Part shown: one piece after another, positions 1 to 6,129 of the stretch
Layout: the number at the start of each line of letters is the position of its first letter
Numbering within the stretch: position 1 is the first letter of the stretch
Assembly (NCBI GenBank): GCA_027621615.1
Contig: JAQCBC010000022.1
Span: forward strand, 1 to 8,938
Source: a bacterium
Lineage (GTDB): Bacteria; Margulisbacteria; Marinamargulisbacteria; UBA6595
Direction: 5' to 3'
Length of the DNA stretch: 8,938 bases
Notes under the pieces: model-generated
Told to the model about the DNA's origin: nothing
What the model saw: the letters and a program-made list of their open reading frames with translations, nothing else
The model's database searches: none
Program-made: the position numbers and the translations under genes

Positions 1-1
1 A

Positions 2-1279
2 TTGGTGCGTGCGTCTGTGATTGGTGAAGGGGCCAATTTGGGCATTACTGAGGTCGCTCGTGAGGAGTTGAGTTTGCTTGGTGTTGCGTTGAATACCGAT
101 GCAATTGATAATTCGGCGGGTGTTAACATGTCGGATTATGAAGTGAATTTGAAAATTTTATGTCAGCAATTGTTGGCGGATGGGGTATTGGCGAGTGATG
201 CCGATCGCAATCAACTGTTGGGTTCGATTGTGGATGAAGTTTCAGAGCTGTGCTTGCAAAACAATCGGGCGCAGCATCGGTCAATTAGCTTGGATAGTCG
301 CCGGGCCAATCAGAATTTGACCGCCTTTCGTCAAGCTATTTTAGACTTGCGCCGGATCGACGAGTCTCCGGAGGCCCAGGCCATAGAAGCACTTATTCTA
401 AATCCACGATCAACAGGCTTGACCCGGCCCATGTTGAGTGTGTTTCAGGCAAAGATCAAGCATCAGATTATTCAGCAAGTGTCTGAGGATTGGGACGCCA
501 ATCACTCCTTGTTTCAGGTGTATTTGGAGCAGTACTTTCCTCAGACAATTGCGGATACCTATTTGCCTTACATTCATCAGCATCCCTTGGCCGGTCGAAT
601 TTCAGCCATGCAAGTGGTTAATCACGTCATTAATCATGCCGGCTGTGGGGCTATTCCGACAATGGTTGCGCAAACCGGACAGGACTGTGTGTCGGTATTG
701 CAACTGTATTGTTTAGCCTATGCCATTATGGGTGTGTGCCAAAGCCCAGATTTAGATGCATGGATTCGGCATGAAAAACGCGTGAACACCTTTGTATATG
801 ACGCCCTCATGTATGGCGACTATGCAGCTATTTTAGCTTCAACAGCTACCCATCGTGTTACGGCTAAGGCCATAAACGATACCGCCGATGTGCCATTTTT
901 TTTGCTTATGCAGTTGGTTGAGCACCAGGGCATGCCTGTGAATGATGCGAATCAATGGCTGATGCGTTACGATCACTATTTTGGTTTTTCTCGTATTCAG
1001 GAGTATATTCAAGGAATGCCGATTGATACCAAATGGTCATGGGTGAAGCAATCCATGATGACTGCGTCATTGAGCCGGTATCGTCATGCGTTGTTGAACC
1101 CGGTTGCTGAACAGTGGCCAACAGCAACGGCGTGGTTACCGGAGCACTGGGGATTGCTTCAGGACTATCAAGCGATCGTGCAGGATTTAAACGATCGTTC
1201 GGGTGGCTCGTCGGACATTGTTGATGTTGTACTTGCTAAATTGGCGACACTGGTCCATGCCATGCAAGTTCGTGCATAG
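2..1279 (+). CDS. NAD-specific glutamate dehydrogenase (large type), C-terminal part
   Basis: This is the 3' end of a gene that begins outside the window, so the first codon seen (TTG at 2) is internal. About 425 residues are visible. The enzyme family oxidatively deaminates glutamate to 2-oxoglutarate and ammonium with NAD, in the cytoplasm. The family signature is GEGANLGIT at visible residues 8-16, followed by NTDAIDNSAGV at 31-41 and SDYEVNLKIL at 44-53. These match the end of the catalytic/dinucleotide-binding region of the large (roughly 1,000-1,600 residue) NAD-GDH class. The rest is a helical C-terminal region typical of that class and poorly conserved. It ends in TAG at 1277-1279, 37 bases before the first flagellar-type gene, with no clear terminator between them. 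The family call is firm. Subunit size and regulation cannot be judged because the N-terminus is missing. Confidence 0.9.
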   Translation: MVRASVIGEGANLGITEVAREELSLLGVALNTDAIDNSAGVNMSDYEVNLKILCQQLLADGVLASDADRNQLLGSIVDEVSELCLQNNRAQHRSISLDSRRANQNLTAFRQAILDLRRIDESPEAQAIEALILNPRSTGLTRPMLSVFQAKIKHQIIQQVSEDWDANHSLFQVYLEQYFPQTIADTYLPYIHQHPLAGRISAMQVVNHVINHAGCGAIPTMVAQTGQDCVSVLQLYCLAYAIMGVCQSPDLDAWIRHEKRVNTFVYDALMYGDYAAILASTATHRVTAKAINDTADVPFFLLMQLVEHQGMPVNDANQWLMRYDHYFGFSRIQEYIQGMPIDTKWSWVKQSMMTASLSRYRHALLNPVAEQWPTATAWLPEHWGLLQDYQAIVQDLNDRSGGSSDIVDVVLAKLATLVHAMQVRA

Positions 1280-1316
1280 GTTTCAACGATAGTTATGATA
1301 GGGTAAAAAATATACA

Positions 1317-2591
1317 ATGGGCAATAGTATTGGTACAAATTCAGGGTTTGGCTTGGATCGACCGGTTATTTATCCGAGTTCCAAAGAAAAACCACAACAG
1401 ATTCAGTCCGCCGAATCTTCGGAAGAAGCATCGACGGCGTCGTTAAAGGCAACCCGCAATACAGGTGCAGCGAGCCCCAGTACGGAGGCTAGTCAAGCCA
1501 CGCAGTCCCAAGCGGCCAAACAGGCTGAATCAACGCAGTCTCCAGCGGCTCAAAGTCGACGTATGGCAGAAGCGGATATTGCGGATCAGTTGGTTAAGTT
1601 GGGGTACCCAACAACATCTGAAAATCGTCATTTGGCGAGTCAGATGACGCAATATGGGGTGCCATTATCTCAAGAAAATTTTCAGGCATTGCTCAAAGAA
1701 TTAAAAGGCCGTCATGGCCAAGAAAATATAGAAGCATCCGTGGTGTCGTTGCTGAAAGGGCTGGCGGGCTTGGGACGCTCGGTGGATATTTTAGCGCCTT
1801 ATTTTGCCAATCAAGTTTCGGTGGATTCTGCTGCCAATCAGTTGATCCGTGCTCTGAGTCAATTTCAGTCCCATTTGAGCAGCCCGTTGCGGGGATTTGA
1901 TGCCGCAATGTTGACGCAGCTGTCCGGTATTATTGGTAGTTTGATTGATGATTTGAAACGATTTCAAACATTATTAAGTAAAGTATCGGGCCAATACAAT
2001 GGGGATGTGTTGACTCGTTCGCTATTGGCATTTAGTCAGTTGTTAAATGGGATGGAGCAGCGATGGCTGATGCAGGAGCAGGCCAAGCAGGCGCCGTTTC
2101 ATCGGGATCTTAAACAATTGAAGCAGTCGGGCTACGATTTTCTAAATGCCCAGCTGGTTCAGTCTATTTTATCTCAAAATAATCAATCGGCGTATCCGGT
2201 TCAAACCGATCAGTTTTTTTATTGGTCGTTGCCAAACCCAATGTATCAGAATCGAGACGTAGATGTTTTGGTTCGGAAAAGCCCATCGGAGCCGGATCAC
2301 TTGGATGTTAAGCGAACCCGGTTGATTGTCCAGCTAGAGACACCAGAATTGGGTGAGATTACCGTCATTATTGACATTTTAAATGACGTTGTATGGTACA
2401 CCGTTAATGCCGATAAAAAAGAAACGAAAGAGGCGTTATTGTCGATGCGTGATACACTGGCTGCGCAATTAAAGGCAGCAAAATTCAATTTACGGGGGTT
2501 TGCCACAACGGATCAACGAGTGGATGTTAAGGCCTTGCTATTGCCCAGAGGAAACTTGGATGATGTGGTTCGAATTGAGGTTGAGGCATGA
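1317..2591 (+). CDS. FliK-like flagellar hook-length control protein (divergent)
   Basis: Encodes 424 residues with no signal peptide. Residues about 21-82 are a low-complexity linker rich in Ala, Ser, Gln, Glu and Thr; 83-270 look mostly helical. The C-terminal 90 residues (about 334-424) resemble the FliK/Flg_hook domain: a strand with LETPELGEITV at 340-350, a second strand, a long amphipathic helix, then a final strand. FliK proteins are exported molecular rulers whose C-terminal domain contacts the FlhB C-terminal domain to switch export from hook to filament substrates. That role is inferred here from domain layout and from the next gene, an FlhB C-terminal-domain protein that overlaps this one by ATGA. 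The arrangement recalls the Bacillus ylqG-ylqH pair. The start ATG has only a weak AGGG (1300-1303) at a long 13-base spacing. A TATGAT at 1294-1299 could be a -10 box, but no matching -35 is visible. Identity is moderate because FliK-type sequences diverge strongly. Confidence 0.6.
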   Translation: MGNSIGTNSGFGLDRPVIYPSSKEKPQQIQSAESSEEASTASLKATRNTGAASPSTEASQATQSQAAKQAESTQSPAAQSRRMAEADIADQLVKLGYPTTSENRHLASQMTQYGVPLSQENFQALLKELKGRHGQENIEASVVSLLKGLAGLGRSVDILAPYFANQVSVDSAANQLIRALSQFQSHLSSPLRGFDAAMLTQLSGIIGSLIDDLKRFQTLLSKVSGQYNGDVLTRSLLAFSQLLNGMEQRWLMQEQAKQAPFHRDLKQLKQSGYDFLNAQLVQSILSQNNQSAYPVQTDQFFYWSLPNPMYQNRDVDVLVRKSPSEPDHLDVKRTRLIVQLETPELGEITVIIDILNDVVWYTVNADKKETKEALLSMRDTLAAQLKAAKFNLRGFATTDQRVDVKALLLPRGNLDDVVRIEVEA

Positions 2592-2950
2592 GCAAGCCAG
2601 ATAAACGCATTAAACGGTATGTTGACGAGCTTAGCACAATGGATCCCGCTAAGCGGAAAGCCATTGCCATTCAGTATAATGTTGATGCGGATCAAGTGCC
2701 ACGCATTGTGGCGGCGGGGCAGGGTGATTTAGCGGATAAAATTTTGAAAATGGCTGAAGAACATAACATAGTATTGTTTGAAGACCCGTCGTTGTCAGAC
2801 CTTATGAGCAAATTAGATATTAATAAAAGCATTCCATTAGCCTTATTCCCTTTGGTGGCAGAAGTGTTGGCTATTGTGTACAAATTGGATAGCATGGCTA
2901 AAAAACGGCAAGCTATTAAAAATAAAAAGAAAAAAACTAACAATAATTAA
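2588..2950 (+). CDS. FlhB C-terminal-domain-only protein (FlhB-like, YlqH type)
   Basis: A 120-residue soluble protein matching only the cytoplasmic C-terminal domain of FlhB, the export-gate protein that sets substrate specificity in the flagellar type III system. Recognisable elements in order are AIAIQYN at 25-31, VPRIVAAGQGDLADKI at 37-52, the helix to HN at 59-60, FEDPSLSDLM at 64-73 and IPLALFPLVAEVLAIVYKLD at 82-101. The four transmembrane helices of FlhB are absent, and so is the NPTH autocleavage motif; the region that would hold it has no Asn-Pro pair. It therefore resembles the short FlhB-like proteins (YlqH in Bacillus) that can stand in for the cleaved FlhB-CC fragment. The tail (about 104-120) is Lys/Asn-rich and A-rich in DNA. 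Its start codon overlaps the stop of the FliK-like gene (ATGA), suggesting translational coupling and a joint function. The next gene starts 49 bases later. Confidence 0.75.
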   Translation: MSKPDKRIKRYVDELSTMDPAKRKAIAIQYNVDADQVPRIVAAGQGDLADKILKMAEEHNIVLFEDPSLSDLMSKLDINKSIPLALFPLVAEVLAIVYKLDSMAKKRQAIKNKKKKTNNN

Positions 2951-2999
2951 ATGAAAATGTTTAAAAACTTGTGCATTGAGGAATAAACAAGGTATTATT

Positions 3000-3848
3000 A
3001 TGAAAGTGATTGGTAATAAAAAATGGTTTTTGTATGCAATCTTTGGGGTTTGTTTCATTAGTTTGGGGGTCCATGCCCTAGACATGACGGCACCGTATGA
3101 TCCGGAAAAAGATCCGTTAATTGTGGATAAATCGGATGTTATGATGAACCCACGCATGGACGCTGCGTTAACCTATCCCACCCAAGCAATGCCGGTCTAT
3201 GAAGAGCATTTTAATGCGTTTGAAGCCTACACGGCGAATCAAATGACACCGGGATACAAAGAATATTCGTTTGGGAATGTTTCGAAAGAGGGTATGGTGT
3301 ATGGACGAAAGTTTTTTCGATTGGGACAAGGCCCCCCCATCGAAACGGGTCAACCGTTGGATGTTTATGTTGAAGGCAAAGCGTTTTTTGTCATTCAGGG
3401 TCCTTTTGGTCAGGGCTACACCCGTGATGGGCGGTTTGTTATTGATAGTTACGGTCGGTTAGCCACATTTTCAGATTATTTTTTAGTGATGGGTGAGAAC
3501 GGCCCCATTGTTTTGGATAGCCCAGAGTCTATTTATATAAATTCAGAAGGGGAGATCTTTCAAAACGAACGCATGATTGATAAAATTCGGTTGGTTCAAT
3601 TTGCTAATTTAGGTGAGATAGATTCGTTTAATTCTCATATTTTTTACCCAATTAATGGCCCGAATGCCGTCGCTCTGGAAGAAAATCCAAAGTATTACAT
3701 TCGGCAAGGATTTTATGAAGGATCCGCTGTTGTGAAAGGCTTAATTGGTGAAGTTCCACGGTTTAAACATGGGTATTTGGCGAGTGCTTATACGGTACAA
3801 CGAGCGTTAAAAATGTACCAAACCGCATTGACAATGGGGTCTCCCTGA
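3000..3848 (+). CDS. FlgF/FlgG-family rod-like protein with a predicted Sec signal peptide
   Basis: Encodes 282 residues from the ATG at 3000, chosen because AAGG (2989-2992) lies 7 bases upstream; an in-frame TTG at 2976 would add nine residues but spoil the signal peptide. Residues 1-26 look like a signal peptide: basic KK at 7-8, a hydrophobic core at 9-22, and VHA before a likely cleavage after 26. An extension of about 45 residues leads to NQMTPGYK at 80-87, the rod/hook family N-terminal motif. The middle (about 120-175) has the FlgF/FlgG core pattern of a G-x-x-F-F-V-I strand, then YTRDGRF and a D-x-x-G-R-L turn. The C-terminus, with QRALKMYQTAL, resembles the family's terminal helix but lacks the usual S-N-V-N motif. 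It is the first of three tandem family members and the most divergent. A periplasmic or non-axial role is possible. Membership of the FlgF/FlgG superfamily is fairly safe; equivalence to FlgF is not. Confidence 0.7.
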   Translation: MKVIGNKKWFLYAIFGVCFISLGVHALDMTAPYDPEKDPLIVDKSDVMMNPRMDAALTYPTQAMPVYEEHFNAFEAYTANQMTPGYKEYSFGNVSKEGMVYGRKFFRLGQGPPIETGQPLDVYVEGKAFFVIQGPFGQGYTRDGRFVIDSYGRLATFSDYFLVMGENGPIVLDSPESIYINSEGEIFQNERMIDKIRLVQFANLGEIDSFNSHIFYPINGPNAVALEENPKYYIRQGFYEGSAVVKGLIGEVPRFKHGYLASAYTVQRALKMYQTALTMGSP

Positions 3849-3858
3849 CTGGTATAAT
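3828..3858 (+). promoter_or_regulatory. Possible sigma70-type promoter (TTGACA / extended TATAAT)
   Basis: TTGACA at 3828-3833 and TATAAT at 3853-3858 are both exact consensus hexamers. The spacer is 19 bases, longer than the optimal 17. TGG directly before the -10 hexamer supplies the TGn of an extended -10. The -35 box lies in the last codons of the first FlgF/FlgG-like gene and the -10 box in the 22-base gap after its stop. Expected initiation around 3865 would fall downstream of the Shine-Dalgarno of the next gene, so the site may be fortuitous or may yield a nearly leaderless transcript. Confidence 0.4.
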
Positions 3859-3859
3859 A

Positions 3860-3863
3860 GGAG
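3860..3863 (+). promoter_or_regulatory. Shine-Dalgarno (GGAG) of the second FlgF/FlgG-family gene
   Basis: GGAG sits 7 bases before the ATG at 3871 and fixes that start codon. It lies immediately after the TATAAT at 3853-3858, so it can only serve transcripts that read through from upstream. Confidence 0.75.
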
Positions 3864-3870
3864 TTAGTAT

Positions 3871-4665
3871 ATGATTATTGGGTTTAATATAGCGGCTACA
3901 GCATTAACTGCAATACAAGAGTCTTTCGCCATTAATACGTCTAATATTTCCAATGCAATGACAGGGGCGTACAAGACCCGGCGGGCGGAGTTGGAAAACA
4001 ACTTTCCTTTTTTATTATCGGACGCAATGACGGACACGATTGATGACGGATTTGATGCTAAAGGCCGTAAAAAACGGGTGTATGAAATTGGGACTGGGGT
4101 TCGTATTGCGGATGTGAGCATGGATATGACACAAGGCAAGCTAGATCAAACCAATCGAGAATATGATATGGCGATTAATGGTCTAGGATTTTTTAAGCTC
4201 AAGCAACCAACAGGGGAGACGGTCTATGCTAGATCAGGCGTGTTTAAGCGCGATAAAAAGGGGTACATCGTGGATTTATTTGGGAACCGCTTGGATCCAG
4301 CTGTGCGAGTGCCCGATACGGTTAAATCGGTTCAAGTGGGTATGGATGGACGAATTGCGGTTGTGTACCCAGGCAATGATTCTCAACCGCGGTACATTGG
4401 CCAAATCCGCTTGGCTGTCTTTGACAATCCTGAAAATTTACAAGCTTTGGGCAACAACGTCTACGCACAAACGGAATCGGCTGGCCAGTTGCATATGATT
4501 TACCCCAATCAGAAACAAGCCGGGGACGTCATGCAAGGGTTCGTAGAAAGTTCCAATGTAAATATTGTCGATCAAATGATGAAGTTGGTGCTCAATCAAC
4601 GCAATTTTAAAATTAGTACGAAAGCATTTTTGGTGTCAGACGCCATTATGAAGGCCGGTAGTTAA
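3871..4665 (+). CDS. flgF: FlgF/FlgG-family distal rod protein (probable FlgF position)
   Basis: A 264-residue protein with no signal peptide, as expected for a rod subunit exported by the flagellar type III system. It has the family N-terminal helix (IAATALTAIQ at 7-16), then NISNAMTGAYK at 25-35, where the usual N-x-x-TPGYK is altered to TGAYK. A core of GTGVRIADVSMDMTQGKL followed by DMAINGLGFF matches the FlgG/FlgF D1 region. The C-terminus has SSNVNIVDQMMKLVLNQRNF (about 227-246), the family's axial-helix motif. Rod proteins FlgF and FlgG form the distal rod that passes through the P and L rings. Its length equals that of the next gene, FlgG, which starts 14 bases downstream, so the two look like ancient duplicates. 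It is called FlgF only because it precedes the better FlgG; by sequence it is about as FlgG-like as FlgF-like. The start is supported by GGAG 7 bases upstream. Confidence 0.75.
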   Translation: MIIGFNIAATALTAIQESFAINTSNISNAMTGAYKTRRAELENNFPFLLSDAMTDTIDDGFDAKGRKKRVYEIGTGVRIADVSMDMTQGKLDQTNREYDMAINGLGFFKLKQPTGETVYARSGVFKRDKKGYIVDLFGNRLDPAVRVPDTVKSVQVGMDGRIAVVYPGNDSQPRYIGQIRLAVFDNPENLQALGNNVYAQTESAGQLHMIYPNQKQAGDVMQGFVESSNVNIVDQMMKLVLNQRNFKISTKAFLVSDAIMKAGS

Positions 4666-4671
4666 GGAGGT
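4664..4671 (+). promoter_or_regulatory. Strong Shine-Dalgarno (AAGGAGGT) of flgG
   Basis: AAGGAGGT is a full-strength anti-Shine-Dalgarno match beginning within the stop codon of the preceding rod gene and lying 8 bases before the flgG ATG at 4680. It is one of the two strongest ribosome sites in the window, consistent with the high demand for FlgG, the most abundant rod subunit in known flagella. Confidence 0.85.
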
Positions 4672-4679
4672 TAAACGCG

Positions 4680-5474
4680 ATGATTCAACAGTTTTATATA
4701 TCAACAACAGCACTGTCAGCGTATCAAAAAATGATGATTAACATTACCAACGATGTGGCCAATGCCCAGACACCGGGGTATAAGGGGAGTCGGGTTGAGC
4801 TTGAGGCCCTATTTCCAGGCATGCTTGAGGATGAAGTGCAAAATCAGTATGGTAGCAATGCCAAAAAAAAGAAAGTGTATTATGGCTCAGGTGTTAAGAT
4901 TGCAGATATTTTACGGGATTTTCAACAAGGGCGTGTTGAAATTACTGGGAAACCACTGGATTTAGCCATTAATGGTAAAGGTTTCTTTCAATTTCGGCTA
5001 CCCGATGGCAGCATTGGTTATGGGCGTGCGGGTAACTTACAGAAAGATCGCAACGGTTATCTGGTTGACCCGAATGGCAATATGCTAATCCCCTCCATCC
5101 GAATTCCCAGCGGAACGACGTCGGTGAGCATTGATGGTCAGGGACGCGTGTTTGTTCAAGAAAATGAAAGCGCGCAATCGCGTGAAATTGGTCAAATTAC
5201 TTTGGCACAATTTGAAAACCCTAATGCCTTGCAATCCATTGGTCATAACATGTATTTGGAAACAACGCTTTCAGGGCCACCGTCCGTTTACACGCCGGGT
5301 GATCGAGGGTTGGGTCAAATTCAACAAAATTCGTTAGAACTTTCCAATGTTAACGTGGTTAAAAAGATGATGGAGATGGTTATTGTTCAGCGTTCGTTCA
5401 CTTTGGCGGCTAATGCCATTAAAAGTGGTGAAGAAATGTTGAAAGCAGCCGAAGAAATTGCGAAGGGTAACTAA
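4680..5474 (+). CDS. flgG: Flagellar distal rod protein FlgG
   Basis: A 264-residue protein, the usual FlgG length (about 260). FlgG forms the distal rod (drive-shaft) through the P and L rings and is exported without cleavage by the flagellar type III apparatus; no signal peptide is seen, as expected. The N-terminal helix STTALSAYQ (8-16) leads to the canonical NAQTPGYK at 28-35. The core carries GSGVKIADI, then GRVEITGKPLDLAINGKGFF, almost the textbook FlgG sequence, and later GYGRAGNLQKDRNGYLVD. The C-terminal axial helix has LELSNVNVVKKMMEMVIVQR (about 219-238). A Lys-rich stretch, NAKKKKVYYGSG, lies where FlgG has its specific loop before the GTGVR motif, so the rod-specific loop is present but divergent. 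The start is fixed by AAGGAGGT. The final 17 bases are overlapped by flgA if that gene starts at TTG 5458. Confidence 0.93.
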   Translation: MIQQFYISTTALSAYQKMMINITNDVANAQTPGYKGSRVELEALFPGMLEDEVQNQYGSNAKKKKVYYGSGVKIADILRDFQQGRVEITGKPLDLAINGKGFFQFRLPDGSIGYGRAGNLQKDRNGYLVDPNGNMLIPSIRIPSGTTSVSIDGQGRVFVQENESAQSREIGQITLAQFENPNALQSIGHNMYLETTLSGPPSVYTPGDRGLGQIQQNSLELSNVNVVKKMMEMVIVQRSFTLAANAIKSGEEMLKAAEEIAKGN

Positions 5475-6129
5475 ATGGTTGTTCATCCTGACGTGGCCCG
5501 TCATGGGGAGTATTGATTCAATGGTTATGACGGCTGTTGTAGATGTGATGGAGTCTATGTACGGTGATCCCGTGTCCGTGAATGCGAGCTGGGCGTTTAC
5601 GGATTCTGGATACCCTACGGCTAATATTCAGTCCGTTCGGTTGGCATCGCCGCATCCCATCTATGCCGGGTTTAATGATTCGGTTTCGTTGGTTATGCGT
5701 GGAGATTCTGGTTCGGTGGTTGCTCCGATTCAATTGGATGTTTCCGTGCAGATACCGGTTATTGTCATGAAGCGGTCCGTAGCGCCAGGGTCTATTGTTC
5801 GCGCTGAGGATGTTGAGGTTTCTATGTTTTCTGTGAATGAAGCTCCCTCAAATGTTATTCGAAGCAAACAGGCCATTGTGGGTAAAAAAGCCCGGAGTCG
5901 TCTGCTAGAAGGACGCATGGCAACCGGCCCCATGCTATACGATGTGGCGGTTGTGACATCGGGTCAACGGGTGCGTGTGGTGTTGGAGTCGGATGCCATT
6001 CAAATTGCAACCCGAGGCACGTTGCGACACGATGCACGCATCGGTGAGCGTGTGGGGGTTGAGTTAGAGAACGGTGCTACGGTGGAGGCTGAGGTTCGAG
6101 ATGATCAAACCGTTATTATTCGGAATTAG
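5458..6129 (+). CDS. flgA: FlgA, periplasmic P-ring assembly chaperone
   Basis: FlgA binds the P-ring subunit FlgI in the periplasm and helps it polymerise around the rod. This 223-residue protein has the family length and layout: an N-terminal export signal, a variable beta region, a SAF domain starting about residue 101 (VIVMKRSVAPGSIV, then RAEDVEV), and a C-terminal beta domain (about 165-223) with GTLRHDARIGERVGVELENG. The TTG start at 5458 is chosen because it alone gives a full signal sequence: RR and K at 2-6, hydrophobic WLFIL at 7-11, and a likely cleavage near residues 18-21. It overlaps flgG by 17 bases and has a poor Shine-Dalgarno. A later in-frame TTG (5479) or ATG (5521) would lose part or all of the signal. 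An ATG at 5475 with a good AAGGG upstream is out of frame and opens only 13 codons. The family call is strong; the start is uncertain. Confidence 0.85.
   Translation: MRRVTKWLFILTWPVMGSIDSMVMTAVVDVMESMYGDPVSVNASWAFTDSGYPTANIQSVRLASPHPIYAGFNDSVSLVMRGDSGSVVAPIQLDVSVQIPVIVMKRSVAPGSIVRAEDVEVSMFSVNEAPSNVIRSKQAIVGKKARSRLLEGRMATGPMLYDVAVVTSGQRVRVVLESDAIQIATRGTLRHDARIGERVGVELENGATVEAEVRDDQTVIIRN

Noticed and set aside
1262..1277. Inverted repeat ATGCA / TGCAT at the end of the glutamate dehydrogenase gene, as a terminator.
   Set aside because: The stem is only five pairs and A/T-rich, with no following T-run.
2371..2397. TTGACA with TATGGT downstream as a promoter.
   Set aside because: The spacer is only 15 bases, the -10 is poor, and the site lies within conserved coding sequence of the FliK-like C-terminal domain.
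2409..2416. GCCGATAA, an exact sigma28 (flagellar) -10 element.
   Set aside because: It lies inside the FliK-like gene, encoding Asn-Ala-Asp-Lys. The nearest upstream TAAA (2380-2383) is 25 bases away rather than about 15, so there is no matching -35 element.
2969..2998. TTGTGC and TATTAT as a promoter for the first FlgF/FlgG-like gene.
   Set aside because: The -35 is weak, and initiation would fall after the ATG at 3000, removing both the Shine-Dalgarno and the start codon.
2976..2999. TTG at 2976 as the start of the first FlgF/FlgG-like gene.
   Set aside because: The ATG at 3000 has AAGG at proper spacing and gives a clean signal peptide; the TTG adds residues atypical of one.
2843..3157. 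104-codon reverse-strand ORF spanning the FlhB-like/FlgF-like junction.
   Set aside because: It is antisense to two supported genes, has no recognisable motif, and follows from the A-rich composition there.
4863..4870. Runs of eight A in flgG (4863-4870) and flgB (8193-8200) as programmed slippage sites.
   Set aside because: Both proteins stay in the correct conserved frame on each side of the run, and no alternative frame continues into a recognisable domain.
5202..5217. TTGGCAC resembling a sigma54 -24 element, of interest because many flagellar operons use sigma54.
   Set aside because: The required GC of the -12 element is missing at the right spacing, and the stretch is conserved FlgG coding sequence.
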